Made by a program: the position numbers and the translations under genes. The notes under the pieces were generated by a model that was given only the letters and a program-made list of their open reading frames with translations, was not told the origin of the DNA and ran no database searches. 45,347 bases of DNA from positions 16,291-61,637 of the forward strand of contig DIFN01000025.1 in assembly GCA_002419145.1 (NCBI GenBank). The letters are read 5' to 3'. This document shows positions 32,343 through 40,113 of the stretch, in pieces (the stretch's first letter is position 1; the number at the start of each line of letters is the position of its first letter). Origin of the DNA: Mageeibacillus sp. UBA5747 (lineage in GTDB: Bacteria; Bacillota; Clostridia; Saccharofermentanales; UBA5734).

Positions 32343-33439
32343 GCCTGTTCCTCCGCTGTGCGGAAATAAGCCAGCCAGTCACCATAGCCTTCTTTTTCAA
32401 GGTCAGCCAGCGGAATGAATCGCAAGGCCGCACTGTTGATGCAATAACGCAGGCCGCCTTTGCTGGCTGGACCGTCCGAAAAGACATGACCCAGATGCGA
32501 ATCACCCGCTCGGCTGCGCACTTCGACCCGGTCCATGCCATGACTCCGGTCACGTTTTTCTCTGATGACCTGGTGCCCCACTGGCTTTGTGAAACTGGGC
32601 CAGCCACAGCCGGCATCGAATTTATCCCGGGAGCTGAACAAAGGCTCGCCAGTCACCACATCCACATACAGGCCGGTGCGTTCCTCACGCCAGTAGGCAC
32701 CACTGAATGGGTGCTCTGTGGCATTTTCCCGCACAACAGCATACGCTAGCGGCGTCAGGATGTGCTTCAGATCCGAATCATTGGGCAGGGTGTAGCGGGA
32801 TGGGTCGATGAGTGGGGCTACGCCTGACCGGGCGGTGGCTGGTGACGCTGGGGCTGGTGAAGATGGATCTGGTGTGATGATGGGTTCGACCGTGGCGTCA
32901 GGCAAAGTCGCAAAGCTGACATGACAATAGCCGCCGGGATTTTTCTCCAGATAGTCCTGATGGTAGTCCTCAGCCAGGAAATACTGCTCAAGCGGACGGA
33001 TCTCGGTCACGATCGGTAATGTATATGCCTGCTGTTGCTGGGCGACAACTGACTGGATCACAGACAAATCCGCCGGATCCACATAATAGATGCCCGTGCG
33101 GTATTGCGTCCCGCGGTCATTGCCTTGCTGGTTCAAAAGGGTCGGATCAATGATTTTGAAAAAATATTCGAGTATGGTGGCAAGGCCAATCCTTTGGGGA
33201 TCGAATTGGACTTCCACCGTCTCCGCATGGCCCGTATTGTTGTAGCAGACCTCCTGGTAGCTGGGATTCCCGGTTTTCCCATTTGCGTATCCAACACTCG
33301 TGGCTGCCACTCCGGGCAACCGTTGTAAATAGGCCTGTGCTCCCCAGAAACAGCCACCGGCCAGGTAAATCCGGTGCAAGTCAGCCTGGCTGAAGTCTAG
33401 TTTCGAATTGGGATTGGGAGGAAGTGTTTCATGTCTCAT
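32339..33439 (-). CDS. msrAB: Fused methionine sulfoxide reductase MsrA-MsrB
   Basis: 366 residues behind GGAAGGAA. The MsrA half (about 20-175) has the catalytic GGCFWG (C30), GYANGKTGNPSYQEVC and YYVDPAD. A Pro/Ala-rich linker (about 185-205) leads to the MsrB half with FSGAYWREERTGLYVDVVTGEPLFSS, DAGCGWPSF and catalytic RYCINSAAL (C333). I see no CxxC zinc pairs in the MsrB half. Reduces both sulfoxide epimers of methionine. No signal peptide, so cytosolic. Coupled to the SulP gene. Confidence 0.95.
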   Translation of the reverse strand: MRHETLPPNPNSKLDFSQADLHRIYLAGGCFWGAQAYLQRLPGVAATSVGYANGKTGNPSYQEVCYNNTGHAETVEVQFDPQRIGLATILEYFFKIIDPTLLNQQGNDRGTQYRTGIYYVDPADLSVIQSVVAQQQQAYTLPIVTEIRPLEQYFLAEDYHQDYLEKNPGGYCHVSFATLPDATVEPIITPDPSSPAPASPATARSGVAPLIDPSRYTLPNDSDLKHILTPLAYAVVRENATEHPFSGAYWREERTGLYVDVVTGEPLFSSRDKFDAGCGWPSFTKPVGHQVIREKRDRSHGMDRVEVRSRAGDSHLGHVFSDGPASKGGLRYCINSAALRFIPLADLEKEGYGDWLAYFRTAEEQA

Positions 33440-33526
33440 AACTGTTCCTTCCGACCGTCATGTCAGATGCTCCGGTCTGTTTTATGGTCGATCCGTTACA
33501 ATCTCATCTGATTGATATCGGTTTAT

Positions 33527-34657
33527 TCAGGAAAAGAAATGCTGCATCCTGGTCAAATCGAATGCCTTGAGAGGCAGGTTGACGATCCTTTTTTCCAGAG
33601 CAGACTGGTAGATAGAAAGGACCAGGGCTACTGCATCCCGTCCAGACTGACCGCTGGCCAAAGGTTCCCGGTTTTCTTCAATCGCGGAAATGAGATCTCC
33701 GAGCAGGCCACTGTGCGGATTAGCCAGCTGCTTAAGACCCTGAAAGCCAGATTGGCGCAAAGTCTGCCATAAAACCCGGCGTGTGTATGAGCTGGCAAGA
33801 TTTTTACCAGCTTGATTATAGACAGTGATGTACGGTTTGCCGGACAAAAGCCCCACTCTGATTTCCCCCTCCGTCAGACGGATGTAAAAGGAAGCTTCTG
33901 GCCGTTCCGGATCCGTGATGGTTGTGCCTTCCACCAGGCACTGGACATCGTTGGTCAGGGTCAGGATGGCAAAACCCAGATCCTCTGCCTCCATGCGGTG
34001 CGTTTTTCGGAAAATCTGACCGGATGCCGTTTCAACAGTCTGGCCCAGAAGCCAGGTCATCAGATCCATAGCATGGACACTCTGGTTCATCAGGACGCCA
34101 CCATCCTGGGCCCAGGTCCCGCGCCAGGCTGCCTGGTCATAATATTCCTGGCCATGACCCCAGCGAACTTTGACATCCCCATAAAGCACCCGGCCAAAAT
34201 GGCCCGATAGGATATCGGCCCGGATGGTCTGCACCAGTGGGAAGAATCGGTAGATATGGCCCACAGCCACTTTGCGGTTGCTCTTGCGCGAAGCCTCCAG
34301 GATTTCATCAGCTTGTTCGAGCGACAACGTCAGAGGTTTTTCGATCAGGACATGGGCACCGGCTGCCAAGGCAGCCAAGCTGATCGAGGCATGTGAGCCA
34401 CTGGGAGTTGTGATCACAACCAGGTCTGGCCGCACCTCAGACAGCATTTTCTGATAATCCTCATATATGGCGATTCTGGCTATTTCCCTGGCGCGGAATC
34501 CAGCGGCAGCAAGGATTTTCTCGGCAGCACCCGGCCGAGTATCGACTGCCGCCACAATTTCCAGTTTCCGGCGTTTGTTCTGATGATACCGGGCGCCTTT
34601 CAAATGCTTTTTTGCCACAACACCACAGCCGATAATCGCATATCTGATGGTTCCCAT
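33527..34657 (-). CDS. Gfo/Idh/MocA-family oxidoreductase
   Basis: 376 residues from MGTIRYAIIGCGVVAKKHL. N-terminal Rossmann fold with GCGVVAKKH, then the family motif IEKPLT and the active-site region WRGTWAQDGGVLMNQSVHAMDL. The WRGTW/DGG block is typical of members acting on nucleotide-linked or free sugar acids, such as UDP-sugar 3-dehydrogenases, but inositol dehydrogenases belong to the same family. Substrate unresolved. It is the only possible inositol dehydrogenase in the window, yet lies in a different transcript from iolDE. Confidence 0.85.
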   Translation of the reverse strand: MGTIRYAIIGCGVVAKKHLKGARYHQNKRRKLEIVAAVDTRPGAAEKILAAAGFRAREIARIAIYEDYQKMLSEVRPDLVVITTPSGSHASISLAALAAGAHVLIEKPLTLSLEQADEILEASRKSNRKVAVGHIYRFFPLVQTIRADILSGHFGRVLYGDVKVRWGHGQEYYDQAAWRGTWAQDGGVLMNQSVHAMDLMTWLLGQTVETASGQIFRKTHRMEAEDLGFAILTLTNDVQCLVEGTTITDPERPEASFYIRLTEGEIRVGLLSGKPYITVYNQAGKNLASSYTRRVLWQTLRQSGFQGLKQLANPHSGLLGDLISAIEENREPLASGQSGRDAVALVLSIYQSALEKRIVNLPLKAFDLTRMQHFFS

Positions 34658-34740
34658 GCTGGTAAAAACTCCTCGTCTCTTTATTTCCCGCAAGATACGG
34701 AGCAGTGAAACAGTATGAATGAAATTTTGAAAACCTATGG

Positions 34741-35391
34741 TTATTGAATAAAATTCAAGTGGCGAAGTTGATTGAGCAAACGCTCTCCACCCCATGATAG
34801 AAAGGCGTTAACACCAAACTTCGCTGCAGATTCTATATTCTCCGGACGGTCGTCGAAATAATAGATGGTTTCCGGATCTTGGCCAATCATGGCCAATGCC
34901 CTGCGGAAAGCTTCAGGATCCGGCTTCATAAAGCCTAGTTCGTAAGATACAAAAATCTGGTCAAAATAACGGCCCAAGTCCAGGGTCTGATTGCAGTGAT
35001 CCCAATGGAAAGAACTGGTGTTAGATAAAAGTTGAAGACTGAACCGGCTGTACAAGGTCTCTAGAATCGGACGAGTCAGGTCAAACGGTTCGCCAATGAT
35101 CCGGATGTATTCGTCATGGAAAGCAGAAAGATCGATCGTGATCCCCATTTCTTCTCTCGCCTCGTGGTAAAACTCAGTCAGATCCGTGATCAGTCCTGTC
35201 TCCAGGCGCCGGACGGCCTGGCTTTGCCCCCAGCGTTCAGCATAAATCCGTGTACCTGGCTCAGGTATCTGGTCTGGCCAGAAACGATCGACATTATGGA
35301 GATGGACCAGGATATTGCCCAAGTCAAACAAGACAATGGGATGGTCGACCGCAGGACCAGGACCAGGCTGAAGGGTCATGGATTGGCTCAT
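34741..35391 (-). CDS. HAD-superfamily hydrolase, subfamily IA (YihX-like)
   Basis: 216 residues. Motif I is LFDLGNILVHL (the DxGN form found in YihX-type sugar phosphatases), motif II LLSNTS, motif III the lysine in GFMKPDPEAF, motif IV YYFDDRPENIESA. Small helical cap. Likely a cytosolic phosphatase on a sugar phosphate. Its start overlaps the membrane-protein gene by 4 bases (ATGA). Confidence 0.87.
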   Translation of the reverse strand: MSQSMTLQPGPGPAVDHPIVLFDLGNILVHLHNVDRFWPDQIPEPGTRIYAERWGQSQAVRRLETGLITDLTEFYHEAREEMGITIDLSAFHDEYIRIIGEPFDLTRPILETLYSRFSLQLLSNTSSFHWDHCNQTLDLGRYFDQIFVSYELGFMKPDPEAFRRALAMIGQDPETIYYFDDRPENIESAAKFGVNAFLSWGGERLLNQLRHLNFIQ

Positions 35392-35657
35392 GATCGGGTG
35401 GCCGTCTGCGGTTTAAGCACAGTGAAAAGGGATCCCGCCAGCAAGAGAATCGGCAGGCTGTTAGCCAGAAAGTATCCCCAAAAATAGTGCGATAAAATCA
35501 CCCGGTCGAGACCAAAATAGGCGACTATGATGAACAGGACAGCCCCATAATGGACTAGCTTCAAAGGCTGGTGATTCTGAGGACGAAGCTGCTGGAATAA
35601 AAGCAGGGCCGATAGGCCAATGGCGAGCGCATTGATACCAAAAAACAGGTTATCCAT
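35388..35657 (-). CDS. Small membrane protein, function unknown
   Basis: 89 residues with three hydrophobic stretches (about 4-21, 37-52 and 61-80) and few charged residues between; not recognised. It starts at an ATG behind AAAGGAG (12 bases away), close to the dnaA promoter on the other strand, and is coupled to the HAD hydrolase by a 4-base overlap. Probably a three-helix inner-membrane protein. Confidence 0.7.
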   Translation of the reverse strand: MDNLFFGINALAIGLSALLLFQQLRPQNHQPLKLVHYGAVLFIIVAYFGLDRVILSHYFWGYFLANSLPILLLAGSLFTVLKPQTATRS

Positions 35658-35683
35658 GTGTTTTCGAGTCTCCTTTTATCTTA

Positions 35684-35692
35684 AGTATAGCA
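35684..35692 (-). promoter_or_regulatory. Extended -10 promoter of the membrane-protein/HAD unit
   Basis: TGCTATACT on the minus strand, about 30 bases before the start. Divergent from the dnaA promoter about 60 bases away. Confidence 0.45.
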
Positions 35693-35748
35693 TAATCATC
35701 CGCCCGGTCCACGCCAGTCTCTGTCTCGTTTCAAGGGACCTCATTTTG

Positions 35749-35757
35749 TGCTAAGAT
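35749..35757 (+). promoter_or_regulatory. Extended -10 promoter of dnaA
   Basis: TGCTAAGAT about 40 bases before the chosen dnaA start. The -35 at 17 bases is poor (TTTCAA). Confidence 0.4.
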
Positions 35758-35794
35758 GGGTATACTTTTTGATAGGATGGACGGTAAACATGTC

Positions 35795-37144
35795 ATGAAG
35801 CAACCCAATGTACACCTGTTATGGGACAAGGCTATCTCATTACTGGATGGTGAAGTCTCAGAAATCAGCTTGAACACATGGATCAAGCCGCTTGAACCCA
35901 TCGGTGTGGAGCAGGGTGTTTTTGTCTTGTCTGTTCCCAATGATTTCCACAAGACCTTTGTCGATCAATACACCAGCCTGATCAGAAATGCGCTCAAGGC
36001 GGCCGGATCTGCAGATTATGAAGTCCGGTTCCAGGTCGGTCCAGCTGAGCCCCTGTCCCACATGGTCGAGAAGAAGCCCCAGTCACCGACGACTTCTAAC
36101 GAGGCTTTCGGCCAAGCCTCCCTGAGCCGGCTCAATCCCCAATATACCTTTGAAACATTTGTAGTAGGCAGTGGCAACCGCTTTGCGCATGCCGCTTGCG
36201 TCGCTGTAGCCGAAAAGCAAGGTGGCCGCAATTTTAACCCGTTATTCCTCTATGGCGGTTCTGGTCTGGGCAAAACCCATCTCATGCACGCCATCAGCAA
36301 TTTCATCTGTGAAAATTACCCGGACAAGAAAATTCTTTACGTCCAGTGCGAGCAATTCGTTAACGAGTTCATCTATACCATCAAAGAGAACAAGTACGAT
36401 GATTTCCGCAGTAAATACCGCAACACCGACATGCTCCTAATCGACGACATTCAGTTCATCGAAGGCAAAGAACAGATGCAGATCGAGTTTTTCCACACTT
36501 TTAATGCCTTGTACGAAACCGGCAAGAACATTGTACTGACTTGCGACAAACCGCCGCAAAGCCTGGCTTCGCTTGAGGAACGCCTGCGTACCCGCTTTTC
36601 GAGCGGCTTGATCGTCGATATCCAGCCCCCAGATTATGAAACGCGCCTGGCCATTCTGCGCCGCCACGCCCAGCAAAATAACGTCTCGGTACCAGACGAC
36701 GTCTACGAATACATCGCTTCGAACGTTGCTTCGAATATTCGTGAACTCGAAGGCGCTTTCAAGACAGTTCTATACTACTCCATGCTGGCTGGCCCGATTA
36801 CTCAGGATGTTGCCCGCGAAGCTTTGAAAGACATCATTCAGCCTTCGGCCACCCGAAAGCTCAGCGCATCCTTGATTATGGACATTGTCGGCAATGCCTA
36901 CAATGTCACGGTTGATGATCTCAAATCCAACCGCCGCAGCAAAGAGGTGGCTTTGCCGCGCCAGATCGCCATGTTCCTCTGCCGGAGCCTGCTCAATATG
37001 ACCCTGCCCCAGATCGGAACTGAGTTTGGCAATCGAGACCACACCACGGTCATGTATGCCTGCAGCAAGATCAGTGAAGATCTGGCAGTCAAGCCTGACC
37101 TGATGCGCCAGATCGATGATCTCAAGAAGAGGATAACGGGGTGA
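35795..37144 (+). CDS. dnaA: Chromosomal replication initiator DnaA
   Basis: 449 residues from MKQPNVHLLWDKAISLLDG, which aligns with the usual start of domain I; in-frame ATGs at 35756 and 35777 are possible, and the ribosome site (AGGATGG) is weak for all. Domain I 1-80, linker 85-110, AAA+ domain III with GGSGLGKT (144-151), LLIDDIQF and the arginine finger region RLRTRFSSGL, then domain IV with the DNA-binding NRDHTTVMYACSKI. Opens the origin, which lies just downstream. Confidence 0.98.
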   Translation: MKQPNVHLLWDKAISLLDGEVSEISLNTWIKPLEPIGVEQGVFVLSVPNDFHKTFVDQYTSLIRNALKAAGSADYEVRFQVGPAEPLSHMVEKKPQSPTTSNEAFGQASLSRLNPQYTFETFVVGSGNRFAHAACVAVAEKQGGRNFNPLFLYGGSGLGKTHLMHAISNFICENYPDKKILYVQCEQFVNEFIYTIKENKYDDFRSKYRNTDMLLIDDIQFIEGKEQMQIEFFHTFNALYETGKNIVLTCDKPPQSLASLEERLRTRFSSGLIVDIQPPDYETRLAILRRHAQQNNVSVPDDVYEYIASNVASNIRELEGAFKTVLYYSMLAGPITQDVAREALKDIIQPSATRKLSASLIMDIVGNAYNVTVDDLKSNRRSKEVALPRQIAMFLCRSLLNMTLPQIGTEFGNRDHTTVMYACSKISEDLAVKPDLMRQIDDLKKRITG

Positions 37145-37416
37145 AAACGCAAAAATTTTTTTGCCGTGAAAACTGAGTTTTCCACAAATTGTTTATTAGT
37201 ATGTGGATAAACCCCTGTTAAAAGGTCTGTGGACAAACTTAGCCAAAAACTTATCCCCCTTTGCCCTCGTTTTTGCACCCTCATCCTCCACACAGTTCCT
37301 CACAGGGTCTCATCTACAGACTCTAAGCGTTTCACCGTTTTACACATATTCACAGCCCTATAATAAGAAAAGTGATAAAATATATCTCATTAGAGTTCAA
37401 CAGCCGGAGGTAACCC
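37145..37416. other. Likely replication origin (oriC) between dnaA and dnaN
   Basis: 272 bases without a gene. DnaA boxes: a perfect TGTGGATAA (37202-37210), TGTGGACAA (37228-37236) and TTTTCCACA (37178-37186) one mismatch off, and weaker TTATCCCCC (37251-37259) and TCCTCCACA (37284-37292). The right end (about 37355-37395) is a TA-rich run suited to unwinding and also holds a TATAAT (37359-37364) that may serve dnaN. Position and gene-direction switch agree with an origin. Confidence 0.8.
37202..37210 (-). other. Perfect DnaA box
   Basis: TGTGGATAA, the exact complement of consensus TTATCCACA, inside the dnaA-dnaN gap with degenerate boxes on both sides. Confidence 0.75.
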
Positions 37417-38520
37417 ATGAAGTTCATCTGCTCCCGAGACCGCCTGATGGAAGCAATCAGCATCGTCCAAAAATCAGTCGGCGTTCGTTCTCCCATGCCG
37501 ATTCTTGACGGCATCCTGGTCGAAGCCGACCAGGGCGTTAAATTGACCGGCTATGATATGGAAACCAGTATTGAGTGTCTGGTCGAAGCAGATGTCCCTG
37601 TCAAAGGTGGAATCGTCATCAATGCCCGCATTTTCGGCGATATCATCAGAAAGTTGCCGGATGATGTCGTTGCGATTGAAACCAATGAAAATTTGCAGAT
37701 CCAGATAGAAAGTGCCAGCACGCATTTCACGATCAAGGGCTTGCGCGCAGAAGATTTCCCGAAAATTCCAGAAGTGTCGGATAACCTTCAGCTCCATGTT
37801 CGTCAGAATGTCTTGAAAGATATGATCCGCCAGACGATTTTTGCTGTCAGCACAGATGAAAGCCGGCCAGTTTTGAATGGTTGCTATCTTGTCTGTGATG
37901 GTTCTGCCCTGGAAATGGTCGCAATTGATGGTTTCCGCCTGGCTTTGCGCCGCAATGAGCTTGGCAGTGATCTACCGGTGATGAAATTTATTGTTCCGGG
38001 CAAGGCCCTCGGTGAAGTGGGTCGGATTTTAAATTCCACAGGTGATGCGATTGTCGATATCTACCCTTCGCAAAACCATATCAAGTTTGACATTGGTTCG
38101 GTCAAACTTGTTTCGCGCCTGATCCAGGGTGAATACATGAATTACCGCGGCATTATCCCGCAGACTGCTGAGACAACTTTAACCATCGATCCGAAAGTGA
38201 TCCTCTCAGCCATTGAACGAGCAGTCCTGGTGATTACCAGTGAAGATCGCCGCTTCCCGGTCCGTCTCTCGATGATCGATGATGAAACACTGGTGGTCAG
38301 TGCCAATACGGATGTTGGCTCTTTGCGGGAAGAAATTTCCGTCGCCATGACTGGGAGTAAAATCGACATCGATTTCAATCCCAAATATTTTCTCGATGCC
38401 CTGAAGGCTATTGAAGAGGATGAAATCAGCATAATTTTCAATGGCAGCATGGGTCCTTGCGTCCTACGGCCTGTTGATAGCCAGGAATTTGCTTACCTTG
38501 TCTTGCCTTTGCGCCGCTGA
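37417..38520 (+). CDS. dnaN: DNA polymerase III sliding clamp (beta subunit)
   Basis: 367 residues from MKFICSRDRLMEAISIVQKSV behind GGAGGT. Three clamp domains in order; KGLRAEDFPKIP, ESRPVLNGCYL, DGFRLALRR and the C-terminal GPCVLRPVDSQEFAYLVLPLR peptide pocket region are typical. Tethers the replicase to DNA. recF starts 31 bases downstream with no room for the S4-domain gene (yaaA) often found there. Confidence 0.98.
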   Translation: MKFICSRDRLMEAISIVQKSVGVRSPMPILDGILVEADQGVKLTGYDMETSIECLVEADVPVKGGIVINARIFGDIIRKLPDDVVAIETNENLQIQIESASTHFTIKGLRAEDFPKIPEVSDNLQLHVRQNVLKDMIRQTIFAVSTDESRPVLNGCYLVCDGSALEMVAIDGFRLALRRNELGSDLPVMKFIVPGKALGEVGRILNSTGDAIVDIYPSQNHIKFDIGSVKLVSRLIQGEYMNYRGIIPQTAETTLTIDPKVILSAIERAVLVITSEDRRFPVRLSMIDDETLVVSANTDVGSLREEISVAMTGSKIDIDFNPKYFLDALKAIEEDEISIIFNGSMGPCVLRPVDSQEFAYLVLPLRR

Positions 38521-38551
38521 AGGGATTCTGCCGGTTGAAAGAATGATTTAA

Positions 38552-39796
38552 ATGCACGTCACAGCGATCGAACTTTCTGATTTTCGTAATTATCATTCGC
38601 AACAGATAGCCGTCCATCCAGATATCAATGTCTTTTTCGGAGCAAATGCCCAGGGGAAGACGAATATTTTGGAGGCGGTTTATCTTTGTGCTTGCGCTAG
38701 GTCCCATCGAACCAGCCGTGATACCGAATTAATTCGCCAGAATGGTGATCATTATTCAGTCAAAGTTGATTTTACAACCTTGACTGGATACCCTGATTCC
38801 TTGGAAATCCGTTATTTTGATCCTGTGCCAGGTCATCCGCAGCGGCAAAAACCCATTCGTCAGATTTACCAGAATGGTGTGTTGCTCGAACGCATCAGCG
38901 ATATGATGGGTTTGTTTCATGCAGTTATTTTTGCTCCGGAAGACTTAATGTTGATCAAAGAAGGACCTGCTACGCGCAGACGCTTTCTCGATCTTTTGAT
39001 TTCTCAAGTCCGGCCTACTTATTTTCAGGATTTGCAGCGGTACAGCCGCTTGCTGCAGCAGCGCAACAAAATCCTCAAAGATCTGCGCGAGGCCAAGTCA
39101 GCGCCAGGATCACCAAGCGAAACCGATCAATTGGAGGCTTGGGATCTGACCATGGTGCCTTATGCGGCCAGGATCATTTACCAGCGCATGAATTATGTTC
39201 AACGACTCGATCAATTAGCAGAAAAGAATCACAACAAAATTTCATCCGGAAAAGAAAAGTTAAATGTAAAGTATAAGACAGTCTCTGGTATTTCTAATGA
39301 AATAGGCATTCCAGAGATTTCTGATTTGTTGATTAAGAAATATAAAACTAATGTTTACGAAGATATTTTACGAGGATCCACTCAAAACGGTCCTCATCGC
39401 GATGATCTTGAATTCATCCTCCAGGGGGAGGCGATGAAACCGTATGCTTCGCAAGGACAGCAAAGATCCGCCGTTCTTTCCCTGAAACTTTCTGAACTTG
39501 AAATCATAACAGAGGATATTGGTGAACGCCCTGTATTACTCCTGGATGATGTCATGTCAGAACTTGATGCTGATCGCCGCCGCTGCCTTCTGGAAAGCAT
39601 CTCACAAGCTCAAGTTTTTGTTACCTGTACGGATGCCAATCATGTTGTATCTGACATTCGTCTGGCTGATCAATCCAAGTTGCATTCATCCGTACAAGCT
39701 GACGAGTCTATAAAACAAATCAAGACCCAAGATCGTCAATTTTCGTTTTTTGAAGTTCGTTCGGGACAGGTTACCTGGGTCGAGCAGGAAGGCTAG
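38552..39796 (+). CDS. recF: DNA replication and repair protein RecF
   Basis: 414 residues, slightly longer than usual because of a C-terminal extension of about 45 residues. ATPase of the SMC/ABC type: ELSDFRNY, Walker A GANAQGKT (30-37), signature region near LRGSTQNGPHRDDLEF and YASQGQQRSAVLSLKL, Walker B PVLLLDDVMSELD. Helps load RecA at single-strand gaps. No clear ribosome site. From here to parB the DNA is visibly more AT-rich than the rest. Confidence 0.96.
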   Translation: MHVTAIELSDFRNYHSQQIAVHPDINVFFGANAQGKTNILEAVYLCACARSHRTSRDTELIRQNGDHYSVKVDFTTLTGYPDSLEIRYFDPVPGHPQRQKPIRQIYQNGVLLERISDMMGLFHAVIFAPEDLMLIKEGPATRRRFLDLLISQVRPTYFQDLQRYSRLLQQRNKILKDLREAKSAPGSPSETDQLEAWDLTMVPYAARIIYQRMNYVQRLDQLAEKNHNKISSGKEKLNVKYKTVSGISNEIGIPEISDLLIKKYKTNVYEDILRGSTQNGPHRDDLEFILQGEAMKPYASQGQQRSAVLSLKLSELEIITEDIGERPVLLLDDVMSELDADRRRCLLESISQAQVFVTCTDANHVVSDIRLADQSKLHSSVQADESIKQIKTQDRQFSFFEVRSGQVTWVEQEG

Positions 39797-39816
39797 TTTT
39801 CTGATATACTGTCAGT

Positions 39817-40113
39817 ATGTATATCCATATCGGCGGTGAATACTCTGTCTCGAGCCGGCTGATCGTCGGCATTTTTGATTTCGAAGAAACCACACAGGAT
39901 GGATCGCTGACCCGTGCCTTCCTGAAGAACGCCCAGGACACCGATAAGATCGAGCTTATATCATCTGATTTGCCACGATCTTTCATTGTTACGGTCGAAA
40001 GGGTCTACTTATCTCCGATTTCCGCAGCAACCTTGCGCAAAAGGATCGCCAGCCAGAACGATCCAAATGCCTCGTTTCATGAAAACAGATCAATCAGGAT
40101 GGTGAACCCGTGA
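39817..40113 (+). CDS. remB: RemB-like protein (DUF370)
   Basis: 98 residues. YIHIGGEYSVSSRLIVGIFDFE matches the start of RemB (YaaB), found between recF and gyrB in Bacillus; the rest has the KRVYLSPIS-like RVYLSPISAATLRKR block. RemA/RemB proteins regulate matrix genes in Bacillus; here the role is inferred from family and position. It overlaps gyrB by 4 bases. About 15 residues longer at the end than Bacillus RemB. Confidence 0.85.
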   Translation: MYIHIGGEYSVSSRLIVGIFDFEETTQDGSLTRAFLKNAQDTDKIELISSDLPRSFIVTVERVYLSPISAATLRKRIASQNDPNASFHENRSIRMVNP

